Positions 1 to 10,601 of a DNA stretch of 64,000 nt are shown one piece after another. Source of the DNA: Sporobolomyces roseus (taxonomy: Eukaryota > Basidiomycota > Microbotryomycetes > Sporidiobolales > Sporidiobolaceae); the NCBI GenBank assembly GCA_016617785.1, contig JADILM010000011.1:186001-250000 (forward strand), in the 5' to 3' direction. A program made the translations under genes and the position numbers. The notes beneath the pieces are model-generated. The model was not told the DNA's origin, ran no database searches, and worked only from the letters and a program-made list of their open reading frames with translations. The number at the start of each line of letters is the position of its first letter. Position 1 is the stretch's first letter.

Positions 1-621
1 TTCCCCTCGTCTCCGGCCTCTCTTCCCTCTGCCCCTCGACCGATCCCTCGATCTCTCGCAGTCTGCGCGTTCGATCGTCAGGTCTCGCTAACGTCAAGAT
101 GCCGACCAGCACACGTATCCGTCAATGATCGTCAATATACGTCAGCTTGCGGCAGAGGACTCGACCGGAGCAAGCGCTCGACAGGTTCAAGATCAAAGCT
201 GAGAGAAGGAATGAAGATTGAAATCGACGACTCTGAAAAGATTCGGATCAAATGTATAATGACAGAGCTTTGTCGAGACTACGTGGAGACAGAGCGGACA
301 ATAGTGTAGTCGCCGGTTGGGACGCAGAACGGGGAAAGGGCGAAATGAGGAGGGAGGGCTGAAATCTGGTCTTGATTTTTCCTCTTCACCTCGCAATCAG
401 TATTTCTCTTTCACTCCCTCTAGACCTATATACCATCCCTCTCGAATAGAGTCGCAAAAAAGACGAGTGGAGTCTTCGTTTTCCACCGAACATCGCTCAG
501 TCCTTTTTTCCCCTCTCTGTCCCACTTCTTCCTCTCTCCCTTCTTTCTCCCCCCCTTCACCCTTCTTCAAGCTGCTTCGAACAATTCTCAAGCTTAATAA
601 CAACGCACGGTATCAGCTAGA
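1..621. other. Left-edge region without a supported gene
   Basis: No reading frame here looks like protein. The last 250 bases before the ATG at 622 are pyrimidine-rich on the plus strand (runs of C and T around 500-570), as in the promoters of other genes in the window, so this is probably the promoter and 5' UTR of the coiled-coil gene at 622. The first 150 bases could be the end of a gene lying to the left, but nothing supports that. Confidence 0.5.
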
Positions 622-2408
622 ATGGTAGGCAAGATCAACATGAAACAATTGAGGAGACAAGAGGAAAGGGCACAGAAGAAACAAGCAGCAAGAGAGATGG
701 AAGAGGAACAATGTACAGAGTACTTTGAAGAGACTTCAGAAGGTGCAGTTAATGCAAAGGGAATCAAGGGGAAGGGAAAGGGAAACGAGGAGAAGAAACG
801 AGAACGAAGAGAGGAGGAGGAGGGATCAGAAACGATCTCATGGTATGGAGAGGAGGAGACCGACAGTATCACGTACCCTAAGGATTTGGAGACAGCCTAC
901 GAGGCGTTGAAGATCAAAGCCACGACGAGCGACGCAGTGATCGTCGAATACTTATTGGACAAAGTCGAATATCTCTCGTCCGCTGGTCACCCTGAGGACA
1001 GTAAAGCAAACTCGTTGGAACTCGGTGAGCATAATCATAGCTATGCTTTACGACAGGTGCTGACGAGCGCAATCGACAGGATGCATTCTCCTGGTTCTCT
1101 GCAATCGCACAACTTGCTTCGATTCTCCCTACTTCACCCTTCTTCAATTCGTCTTTGCCGTTGAAGCGAACAAGTATCTCCAGAGCCTACGTCTCCCCTT
1201 ACCTCGTGCCTTGGGCCTTGACTTTCCGACACCATCGATTCTTCCAAGATTCCCAGCACTGTCAGACGATCCTCTCTCAATCAAGGCAAAGCTTTCGCAG
1301 ATTCTCATCGTTCGTCAATATCCAATGCCGACTAAACCGCTATTCGAGAAAGAAGCGGCAACGTACATCAGACACGATCCCGAGCACAAAGAAGCGGTCC
1401 GTCAAGCGATCAAGAACGCAAATCGCTCCGAGGTTGAACATGTCACTGGAAGCTCGTCAATGGGACTGATGAACGAGGAACTGGATAAGAAGATCGCCGA
1501 ATTGGAGAAGAAGAACGATGCATTATATTCGGAACTGAATATGAAGATGAAGATCGCAAGCAAGTTCCTCGATTCCTCTCTTCGTCATCTCGTTTCTGAC
1601 ATTCGCGTTGTCGACAGGTTCAAATGCTGCTGTCTCACAGGTCAACAAGAACTCGAATGGGCAGACCAAAGTTTCATCCGACGTCTCAAAGTTGAAAGTA
1701 GAGTTGGAGGGAGCTCGCCACGAAGCTTCCGTCAGTCGAGCTGAGATCAAGTGCCTAAAAGAACGTGAAGAGAAGACTCATTCGGAAAATAAGAAGATGC
1801 GGGAAAGGTCGAGGCAGCAATTGAGCGAGAAAGACGAAGTGATCAAGGGATTGAGGGAATCGAATGCGACACTATCGAGTGAGCAGCTGTCTTCCTCTTT
1901 CACTGCACACTCACTGACGACAAGACTCCAACTCGTAGAGGATCTCTCGATTACAACTGCTCAATCAACCTCAGAGGACAAGCTCGAGACTGAACTAGCG
2001 GACATTAAAGTGCAGCTACGAGAAGCTCAAGCGAAATCTACGAGCTTCTCCGAGTTCAAAGAATGTATCACCTTGCAAAGTAAAGTATCGAAGGAGCTCG
2101 CTATCGAAGTTGCGAAATTGAAAGGTGAGCTCTCGATTCGAGCTTGTTCGACTTCAGAGAGCGCTGACAAATCTTTAACTCTGCAGGTTCTTCCTCTTTC
2201 TCAACCTCTACACCGTCGTCTACAGATAAGAAAGACTTTGTCATCTCGACTTTGAGCAAGAAAGTGATCGATTTGAGTAAACAAGTCAAGGAACAGAATG
2301 AGCAATTAGGTGAGCTCTCTCTTAAAGTTACTCTGTTTCTCGCGCTGATGCTGTGCTCGTCGATTAGCGGAGATGATGATTGTGATGAGCAAACCCGACG
2401 ACAACTAG
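622..2408 (+). CDS. Coiled-coil protein of unknown function, paralog 1
   Basis: I do not recognise a named family. Six exons join in frame (622-1024, 1080-1555, 1641-1878, 1939-2124, 2187-2309, 2368-2408), giving about 488 residues. The N-terminus is rich in K, E and R; a globular part follows (residues about 85-250); the rest is heptad-like coiled coil (KKIAELEKKNDALYSEL, ELAIEVAKLKG). It is a paralog of the gene at 15912-17132: both have an ELGCILLVLCN / EIGAVLLIACS block, then LRLPLPRA / LRLPMPKA, and both end in a 41-base exon encoding QLAEMM followed by a short tail and stop. That shared ending fixes the C-terminal exons. The second intron is the weak point: only a GC donor at 1556 keeps the frame. 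The paralogy is visible; any cellular role would be a guess. Confidence 0.7.
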
Positions 2409-2637
2409 CGAGACATTGTAGCGTTCGAAACCAAAAATTGAATCTTGCTTCTTACCTCTCTCGGTCTCGTTGTCTCGAGAGCACGTTTGGATCAGCGCCA
2501 TCGATAGGCGAACAGAAAGCTAGGACATTCAAACACAGATCAATAGCTTTGACGTGCAAAACGAAGAACCGCACAAAAAGGTTGACTAAGTGAAAAGAGT
2601 CCCACAACTAACACGATCCCTCTTACTCTCGCTTCAT

Positions 2638-4146
2638 CTAAACCTCGTTCTCTCCTTCGACGCCTAATCTCGGTGCCTTCCTCCTCAGACTCAGTATGTA
2701 CCAATTTCGTTCAGGTAGTTCTGTTTCGACGATTTCAACATTGTCGACGGATTCTGCATCTTCGAGGGAAGGAAGCGGCCAGCCGGCGTCGCGAGCCCGT
2801 TCGCGAGCCCGCCGAAGAGCACAGTGAGTTCTCCAAGTCTTGACCACAGCTCGATTGTTCTGCTCGAGCGAGAAGGCCTCCACGACTCGAGGAGCGTGCA
2901 GAACTTGCCCTCGTATCTCGACTCCATTCTGCTTCGCGACCTCGATCAGCGTCACGAGCTGATCGAAATTGAGCGATCCAGGAGACCAGTCGCTGTAGGG
3001 TAGCACTCAACCGGTCATCTTGGGGTTGGCGTCCGAATCGAAATGATCATCGAAATCGGGGTTCGAGGGGCGAGGTGTCTTTCCTCCCATGGCGGCTCCA
3101 GTCTGACAGTCCAGAGTGATGGATCGGAGGGAAGCCAACCGTGATGGGTCTAAGATGAGTGTTCGGAGTCCTACGAGGTTGATTGGGCTGTTTCCTAGAC
3201 GGAGATTGGCGAGACAGGGCAGCTGGAGGAGCGCGAAATGAAGATTTCTTGTGTAAGAGCCGTCATCGAGGTGGAGGGACCTCAGTTGTTTGAATCGGGG
3301 GAGTGACGAGTCGAGCGGGTTATTCGGTCTGACGGAAGATGTGAGGGCGAGGGAGTATAGAGTGTCCGGAAGGTGAGGCAGAAGCTGACGCATCAATTCG
3401 CCATTACGACCGTTCCCAGGATCGAGAGTGAGGTGTCTCAACGAAGGGCAGGCATCGACCAAAGCCCGACCGCTCCACCTCCAGTAACCTTGAGAGATGT
3501 GATCTTTGGAAGGACGAAGTTGTTCGAGCGACGTACTTGATCGCGGTCCTCCTCGTCCCAATCGTAGATCTCGAGCGTCTCCAGGTTTGGGAGCGATTCA
3601 TAGCGAGAGAGATCGGCGACGTCGATACGGTCCTCCTCACTGGCGCCGAGAGAGGTAACTAGTTTACGAAGGTGTGGGAAGGAGTACGTTGGCGGGCTCG
3701 TCCCGTTAAGAAGAGGAGGGGTGTAGGAGGACATGAATTCGCGAAGATTCGAGAGGAAGGGTGCCACCTTGAGGAGATTGCCTTCGCGCTCAGCGTTGTC
3801 TTCCCCCTCCGGATCGGGCATGAAGAGAATCTTGATGAGATTGCCTTTCTCTGGGTACCTTTCGAGGGTTCTGACGAGGTGACTGAAGGCTTCAAAGGAC
3901 GTTGGATAAGCGTCGCGATAAAGAGCTCGTTCGATGGAGGGTTGTGAACGCTTGGATAGGACGAGCGGGATACTCCTCCAGGAAGACTCCTCATAGTAGA
4001 AGATATGATCGAGGAGCTCAATCGGTAGAGCGGAGAGGTAATCGATTCGAGGAGGAGACTGAAGAAAGGGAGAGGTCAATCAGCACAGAGAGGATAGGGA
4101 GGATTGTGAGGTTTACTAGCTTCGAATCTGAGGGTACTGGAACCAT
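2638..4146 (-). pseudogene. F-box family copy A, broken
   Basis: Downstream member of duplicated unit 1. Exon 1 (4117-4146) encodes ten residues starting MVPVPSDSK, followed by a 58-base intron; exon 2 runs from 4058 leftward. The F-box is recognisable (LPIELLDHIF and a downstream LYRDAYPTSF segment), the leucine-rich part is degraded, and the family C-terminus is present (VEIVETELPERNWYILSL). Two lesions break it. The frame changes between 3438 and 3561, best placed near 3465-3475, where several codons found in the other copies are also missing before LVDACPSLRHL. An in-frame TGA lies at 3007-3009, just after PKMTG, and the family sequence resumes in the same frame behind it. No GT-AG intron repairs either site. 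It may still be transcribed from its intact-looking promoter, and a truncated F-box product is possible. Confidence 0.8.
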
Positions 4147-5018
4147 CCTAGACTAGTCTCGAGTCGATCTGAGTTGGTGAAGTGAAGGGAGGGAACGAGA
4201 GAGATGAAAGAATCGAAACAGCTCTTGGACCTCGATCAGTCACTCCGAATAGCTAAATGAACCGCTACAGAGTACTAGACGCCTCTCAAGATCCATTAGA
4301 GAGCGCGACTGTCCTCTCTGGACTAATCCCTCACCTTTCTTCTCTTCACTCTCATCCTCTCGACTCGACTCCTTCAACCTCGCTCAAGGACGTTCAGACA
4401 GCACTTGACCCGCTCGAATGGAGTCTGATACACTACACGTAGAAGAGAGTACATCGAAGTAATAGTAGGAAGCGAGAGGAAAAGACGATGTTCGATTTCG
4501 CAGGAGACACGGGTAGCTGAGATCCGCTAGTTCCAGTCCGTTGGTGAGGTGTACGACGGGTCAATGAAGCGATCGACTCGAGTCTCGGAAGGGGATCGAG
4601 TCACTCCAATTGAGGCAAGGAAACTACGAACAATTTTGTGAAAAGAGTCGTAGAATTGTCAAGTTTGTTTGACAGAATCATGCAAGGTAGCTATGACGGT
4701 ATTCACTCTGTCTCTTCACCGTCGGAATGGCCCGAGCCGTTGATGAGAGTAAGCGAAAGCAAAGAGACAGCAAGGTAACGTCGATTTCGCAAGCAGGCGT
4801 CGAATTCAGCCTCTCATCGTCTCCCGATTCACGATTGCTCTCTCGCTTGGAGGTACTCTGAAACTCTCGCACGTGCCATCATTTGTCAGAGAGTACAGGT
4901 AGTATCATTCCGTTTCGACAAAGCAAGCGATTACAGACTTCGTTTCCGTTCCTCCTCCACTCGTTCCCTCGTTCAAGCGTTTCGTTCTTCCCGATTTCCC
5001 TCGACCTCATTCTCAGCT
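4147..5018 (-). repeat. Conserved inter-gene module, unit 1
   Basis: This is the 872-base spacer between the 3' end of F-box copy B and the 5' end of copy A. Read on the minus strand it matches, with scattered differences, the spacers at 24719-25570 (plus strand) and 40709-41582 (minus strand). Shared landmarks are AGCGATTACA / AAGCGATTAC near the B end, GATCCGCTAGTTCCAGTC with TGTACGACGGGT in the middle, and CGATCAGTCACTCCGAATAG beside AAACAGCTCTTGG close to the downstream start. It must hold the 3' UTR of one gene and the promoter of the next. No shared reading frame runs through it. Within about 110 bases of the ATG lies the family promoter block (GAGCTGTTTCGATTCTTTCA on the coding strand). 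Confidence 0.8.
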
Positions 5019-6489
5019 TCACTCCTTGTTCCTCAAGCTCAACATGAACCACTCGCGCTCGGGTACATCGTTTTCGACGATTTCGAGCCGGTCCAAATCG
5101 AGTGAGTCGAGGTCGAGCGGTGGCAGAGTGACTCCATACTCGGCGGCGATAGATCTTGCCCTGATCAGATGAGCGAGGTCATTTAGATGAAAGGCGTAGA
5201 GAATGGATCGGTTGTGCAGCTCGATGCCGCAAGAGTGAGTTTCGAGTGCAGCGAAGACACTTCCCTCGACCTTGATCCCATGCTCCTTAGCTGCCTCAAC
5301 CACTTGCTGTACTCCTGCTTGGTCAAATGAGTCGCCGTCCTCTGCTCCCGGCAGCGTCCAGTCAAGTAACTCGATTTTGCACCTATTCAACTCTGCGACG
5401 ATGCTGAAGTCCGCGCTCGATGGTTGTACGATTTTGAAGCCCTGAATCCCTGTGTCGAAGTCGAGCGTGATCGTCTGAAGTAGAGAGAGGCGAGTCGAAC
5501 CGGTGATGAGGGAAAGGAAACCGGCAGTGTCAAGTTCTCCTGGTCCGAGGTGAATGTGAGCGAGCAAGGGAAGTTGAAGGAGGGCGGAATAAATTGTGCG
5601 ACCGTAGCATCCGTGGCCGAGGCGGAGGAATTGGAGCTGAGATAGTCGGGGAAGAATCGAATCGATGGGGGCTTCGGAAATGCTGTCACCGTGGAGACTG
5701 AGTGATCGGAGTGTAGCCGGAAGTAATGGAAGTCTCGTTGCAAACTCCAGACCTCCTTCGAATGTCGATTGGAGCTCCAAGTGAAGAATCGAAGGGCAGG
5801 CGTCAATCAAGATTTTGATGACTTCTATGTCTGCCGCTGCTCCTCGAATCTTGAGCGTCTCGATGTTGCCCAGCAACGTTAAGTCAGACAACTGATACTC
5901 CGTTTCCCCCCAATCGTAGACCTCGAGGCTCTTCAAAGCGGGGAGCAGTGCGAGTTGTGCGAGATTGTCGAGATTGAGAGGTTTCGATTCTTTCGAAGGA
6001 GGGGAGGTGGCAAAGGATTTTAGGCGTAAAAGAGAATGCGGAGAGTAGTTGGGCTCGCCTGGCGAGGCTAAGAGCTTCGGGATGTAGGGAATGTCGAGGT
6101 CGATGAGGTTCGGAAGGAGAGAGATCAGCTTTTGAAGGTCATCTTTAATCATTGGTAGTTGCACCCTAAGGAAGCTAGTGAGTTGGCCTAGGCGCGGAAT
6201 GGTAGAGATAGAATTTAGGAAGCGAGCGTTCTTTTGCGAGGAAGACAACTTCAAGACTTTGCGATAGAGGTGTTTCTCGAAGAAAGGGGAGAGGTGTTTC
6301 GAAAGGGGCTGAGAGGGAGGAGATTCATTGTAGGCGTAATGGAAGATGTCATCGAGGAGTTCGTTGGGAAGGGAGGAGAAGTAATCGATTCGAGGGGAAG
6401 GCTGAAGAAGAAGACGTTAATCAGCTTGATAGATAGCATGGGAGACTTTTGACGCTTACCTGATTCGATTCTGAGGTCACTGAACTCAT
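5019..6489 (-). CDS. F-box protein, family copy B (intact)
   Basis: Probable substrate receptor of an SCF ubiquitin ligase, inferred from the F-box. Exon 1 (6460-6489) encodes MSSVTSESNQ; a 58-base intron and exon 2 (5019-6401) follow, giving 470 residues. The F-box is at about residues 12-55 (YFSSLPNELLDDIF, then PLSKHLSPFFEKHLYRKV). The middle consists of leucine-rich stretches of the LRSLSL / LQFLRLGHGC type. The C-terminus has the family signature LPPLDLDSLDLDRLEIVE followed by EWFMLSLRNKE. It is the upstream member of unit 1 and is closest to copies D and G, which share the LPPLDLDSL motif. An ATG for the second exon is absent, so the short first exon is needed for translation. The F-box is visible; the target is unknown. 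Confidence 0.85.
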
Positions 6490-6899
6490 TCCAAGGTGGT
6501 CTCGAGTCGATCTGAGTAGTTGGTATGGAGGGAAGGAAGGAGAGAGTCGAGAGGAATTTGCAAGACCTTTTTGCTCTGAACCGCGTCCTTCGGCACGTTG
6601 AACAGCTAGATACTACCGATAGCCTCTTTGGACAAGGACAAGCGCGCGATTGATCCGAATTGAGCGAGCCTCCCTCTCGATTCTTTCGTTCGCTTCGACT
6701 TTGGTACTCTCACTCCGTCTCCTCTCGCTCTTCGTCCCTCGAATCGCAACTCACGAATCAAAGCCGACAAAGACCGTCGACCATGGAAGAAGGACTTGCA
6801 AATGCGATGTGTCGTTTTTCAATCAAACGATTCCCTTTTCCCATTTCTACCCGAAAGACCTATTCTATAACCCTCTTCCCCGTTCTCAATTTACCCATT
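6490..6899. other. Promoter of F-box copy B and 3' flank of PAN6
   Basis: No gene is supported. The side next to 6490 is only partly like the other F-box family promoters: CGAGTCGATCTGAGT is kept, but the GAGCTGTTTCGATTC block is not obvious. The right half is C/T-rich and probably belongs to the 3' UTR of the pantothenate synthetase gene, which ends at 6900. Confidence 0.5.
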
Positions 6900-8279
6900 C
6901 TATCCCTTATGATTCAGATCAAACTCCCCGAGCACAAAGTTATCGATAAGCCTCGTCTTCCCCAGCATTACTGCACCACTCAATAAAGCTCCTTTCCCCT
7001 TCTCCACCTTTCCTTCGAGATCCCCCAGTTCCTCCGGGTCATTCATCGCTATATATAACAGCTTAACCTCCACTCCCTTACCCTCCTCTTTCACTGCAAC
7101 CTCAATCTTCTTGACATGTTTCTCAGCCCTTTCAATCACTCGTCGAACATCAACCGCTCCATCCCCTTCCTCCCTCTGTGAATCCCATTCCTTCTTCGCC
7201 TCTATCAGTGCATCGACGAGAACGGTGCTCCATCTGAACTCATCGGTCGAGAGGTAGGCGTTCCTACTTGATAAAGCTAGGTGGGTTTTCGGATCCCGAT
7301 AAGTTGGAAAGATGATCAAGTTTTGAGCTAGTGGTTGAGGGACATGAAGGTCGAGACAAAGTCGTCGGAGGAGTAAAGCTTGTTGGATATCTTTTTGACC
7401 AAAGTAAGCGTGCGTTGGCTGGAATCGATTTCGAGAGCTGATCAGTTTGAGAAAAGAGTAGAGTATGGTAATGGAAGAGGAAACACACTTGTACGAGATT
7501 GAAGAGTTTCAAGACGACTGTAGCTACACCTCTGAAGAATCCAGGTCTCGATTTCCCTTCCATACTGTCTTGTAATCCTTTCACTTCGATAAACGTTCCC
7601 CTTTGTTTACTCACTTCCGTGGTGATTCCACTTGGATAGAGAGCTTCGACGGGAGGAAGGAAAAGTGCTGATACTTTGCGAGGAGTTGAAGAAGAGGGAG
7701 AAGTGTAGGAACAGGTCGAGAGGGAAGAGAGATCGGATTCGAGCGTGCGAGGGTAAGTCGAGAGGTCCTCGTGAGGTGCGAATTGAGCGGGGTTGACAAA
7801 GATTGAGACGATTGTCGCGTCGTTATTCTTGAGTGACTCGTCCACTGGCATTATGGGAGAAGAGGAAAGAGTCAGTGAGACGAAGTTGGGAAGAATGTTT
7901 CCTTGCTGGAGTGAAAACGGCTCCTAACTCTTCACTCTGCGCACGAGAGCTGTAGGATACCCTTCTGAACATGTCTAGAGCTCCTCCCACCCGCTCAGAG
8001 CTAGCCTCGAAGCTAAAGGTGCTTGACGAGATCTACTGTTGTTTACCTTTCTCCCGCTCCCTCGACTCCCTCTGAGCTCCCGTCGAGGGTATAGAAAGTT
8101 CCCTTTAGAGACATAGAAGACTTACCGAGGCTCAAATGACCATCATGAAGTGCTCCCATCGTAGGAACGAACCCTACAGATTTCCCCTCTTTCTCGAATT
8201 CGGCACGCCATTCTCGTAGCTGCTTGATTGAAGTGAGGATTGGAAAGTCTGATTGAGGTAGTTGGCCATTCGTGGACAT
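6900..8279 (-). CDS. PAN6: Pantoate-beta-alanine ligase (pantothenate synthetase)
   Basis: Joins pantoate and beta-alanine using ATP to make pantothenate, the precursor of coenzyme A. Three exons (8126-8279, 7489-7844, 6900-7418) give 342 residues, near the usual fungal length. Family motifs are clear: [16 protein letters not shown] (ATP-binding HIGH-like site, about residues 36-52), [46 protein letters not shown] and the KMSK-like SSRNAYLS. The first intron is 281 bases, long for this window, and the HDGHLSL to VDESL junction keeps the frame. It starts head-to-head with the caleosin gene over 278 bases, so the two promoters probably overlap. A stretch rich in S and T ([18 protein letters not shown]) is inserted between the second and third motifs, where bacterial PanC has a shorter loop. 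Confidence 0.95.
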
Positions 8280-8557
8280 GGCGAATGAAGCTGAGAGGGG
8301 AGAGATGAAAACTTTCGCTCATTTCGTGAAATTTCGTAAGTTTCGCACTCTCGAATTTTCGCTCGCCTCTGTAAGTAATTCGATGAGTATCTTGAAGAGT
8401 GTTCAATTTACCCGTAGAAAGAGAAAAGTTTGAAAGAAAGGGGCTACAAACGTCACTCCTCGGTTTCTCTCTCTTTTCAGCTTCAACTTCCCTCGCTCTT
8501 CCTCTCTCACTTCTCACACTCTCTCCAATTCAACCTCAAGCTACCGTCCTCAAAATC
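8280..8557. promoter_or_regulatory. Divergent promoter, PAN6 / caleosin
   Basis: A 278-base gap separates the start codons of two genes facing away from each other. It contains paired TTTCG / CGAAA elements on the PAN6 side and a C/T-rich stretch leading into the caleosin ATG at 8558. No TATA box is obvious. Confidence 0.5.
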
Positions 8558-10353
8558 ATGTCCTACGCCGACGCAGCGCACCACGCGCCCTCAACTTCGG
8601 ATCCTACTCCCGACCCTTCCCTTCTCGAGTCGAATCAACCAGCAAACTCTCCCGAACACGCTGAACAAGTCAAACATGTCAGAGTAGCCTCCTCGACTCC
8701 AGCTACGCAAGATACCCCCTCCACTGTTCCCCAAAAGAGGGAGAATGAACAATCTTCTTCTTCTACCGCTACCAACGGATCAACCGCAGCAAGTGGAAAG
8801 AAGAAGAAGGGAAAGAAAGGTAACAAGAAGGTAGAGTCTAGCGAAGAAGAGAAAAAAGGAGAGGAGAAGAAAGTAGAGGGTGGAAAGGTTAAAGAATCGG
8901 AGAAAGAGTCGAAACCTCCTCAATCGAAGAAAGAGGTCGAGCAACCGAAGAAGGAGGAGGTTACGAAGGAAGACGACAAGAAGAAACAAGAGTCGAAGGT
9001 CGAGGAGAAGGAGGAGGAGGAGGAACCGAAACAAGACAAGAAGGAATCCGAGGAGAACTCTGTTTCGAAGCCTAGCAACGACAAGGATGAATCTTCGAGA
9101 CCTACCAACGACGAGGAAGTGTCGTCGAAGGAGGAGGAGAAGAGTAAACCTGCTGGAAGTGGCTTCAAGACTGAACTCGAAGGTCACCCTTCGATGAAGG
9201 AGCGTCCCACTGCTCCCAAAGATTTGGACAAGAAGTTGGCGGACCCTTGTGAGTCTCTACGCTCGTCCTATCCTCTCTCGTTTCCACAGATAGCTGATAG
9301 GCGCTCGTTTTTTTCTCACAGATGTCGCTCGCGCTAACATCGCTGCTACCGTCGATTCTCCAAACGGAACTACCGAGAATGACTATGCTGAGAAGCACAA
9401 GTCCGAGTCTGTTTTGCAACAACATGTGGCTTTCTTCGATAGAGACAACGATGGAATGATCTGGCCTACCGATACGTGCGTACGAGAACTCATCAACTCG
9501 ATTCTCCCGAGAACTGACTTCAGGAACTTTCCCGTATCACAGCTTCATCGGTTTCCACCGACTCGGTTACTCTTTGATTTGGTGTATCCTCGCTGTCTTG
9601 TACGTCTCCCCTTCTTCTTCACGCCGAGCTCGAGCTGATTTTCGCTCCTTTTCGCGAAAACAGCTTGATTCACCCGACATTCTCGTATTGGACGCTCAAC
9701 TCGTGGATTCCCGACCCCTTCTTCCGAGTCTCCGTCAAGAACATTCACCGTGCGAAACACGGATCAGATACCGGAGTTATCGATAGTCAAGGTCGTTTCA
9801 TTCCTGCTAAATTCGAAGCGTTGTTCGCAAAGTACGTCTATCCTTCCCTCTCTTCCTCCTTCTCCACTTCTATCTGCCAGCTCGATGGACTGATTGGGTA
9901 CCTCACCTCACAGATTCGACAGAGGAAACAAGGGCGGGCTCACTTTTGTCGAAGGATTGATGATGATTCGAGAGAACCGCAACATTCTCGATCCCGTAGG
10001 ATGGAGTAAGTTCCATCTCTACCCTCTTCCTCATAGTGAAGCTGACAAGGTTCGCTTCGTTGATAGTCGGCGCATTCTTCGAGTGGTTCGCTTCCTACCT
10101 CCTCAGTGAGTTTCCGACCTTCCCTCTCTTTCGCAATTTTCGCTAAACTCTTGTACTGACTTTCTCGCTCTTCACAGTCTGGCCCAAGAATGGTGTCGTA
10201 ATGAAGGAGGACCTTCGCACTGTCTACGATGGCTCCCTCTTCTACGCCGTCGCCGAGAAGGAATCGACCACTCGTTCGAAACAACCTTTCTGGGCTGGAT
10301 TTTTCAACGAGAACCGAGCTGGTGACATCAAAAGGTACAAGAAGATCGAGTAA
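8558..10353 (+). CDS. Caleosin-family protein with a long charged N-terminal extension
   Basis: Caleosins are lipid-droplet or membrane-bound calcium-binding proteins, many with haem-dependent peroxygenase activity. Seven exons (8558-9248, 9322-9475, 9543-9599, 9664-9831, 9914-10005, 10067-10105, 10178-10353) join in frame to 458 residues. Family marks: VLQQHVAFFDRDNDG (EF-hand loop; its His is one of two haem ligands in plant caleosins), the segment FHRLGYSLIWCILAVLF (membrane and proline-knot region), KNIHRAKHGSDTGV (second haem His), FDRGNKGGLTFVEG and YDGSLFYAVAEK. The caleosin core starts near residue 230. Before it lie about 215 residues rich in K, E and S, unlike the short N-termini of plant and mould caleosins. 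Red yeasts store much lipid, so a droplet role is a reasonable inference. Confidence 0.92.
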
Positions 10354-10601
10354 GTGATCAGACAAGGTGTAAATAGGCTGCAGTCAGACGAAAGATACGC
10401 TTTTCCCGCTTTCGATATCCCTCCATTCTTTCCAGTATCAGTACCCTCTCTCGCGCAATTCGCAACAATAGAAAATGGAAATTGTAAATAGCTTTCGATC
10501 AGTTCTACACTACTTTAAGATTAGCGAGAGTAAAGCGAGATAGAACGTCGAGATTTCGCAACAGAAAAAGATAGTTCCCTCCTCCTCCCCTCTCCCCTCG
10601 C
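10354..10601. other. Tail-to-tail gap, caleosin and transporter
   Basis: About 250 bases between two convergent stop codons. They should hold both 3' UTRs and polyadenylation signals; no gene is present. Confidence 0.5.

Noticed and set aside
5387..5806. Alternative frame inside F-box copy B on the same strand
   Set aside because: Shadow frame of the real exon, S/T/R-rich without domain; the F-box frame explains the region.
8780..9187. Long minus-strand frame rich in L, F and R opposite the caleosin exon 1
   Set aside because: It is the complement of the K/E-rich low-complexity caleosin coding sequence; composition alone keeps it open.
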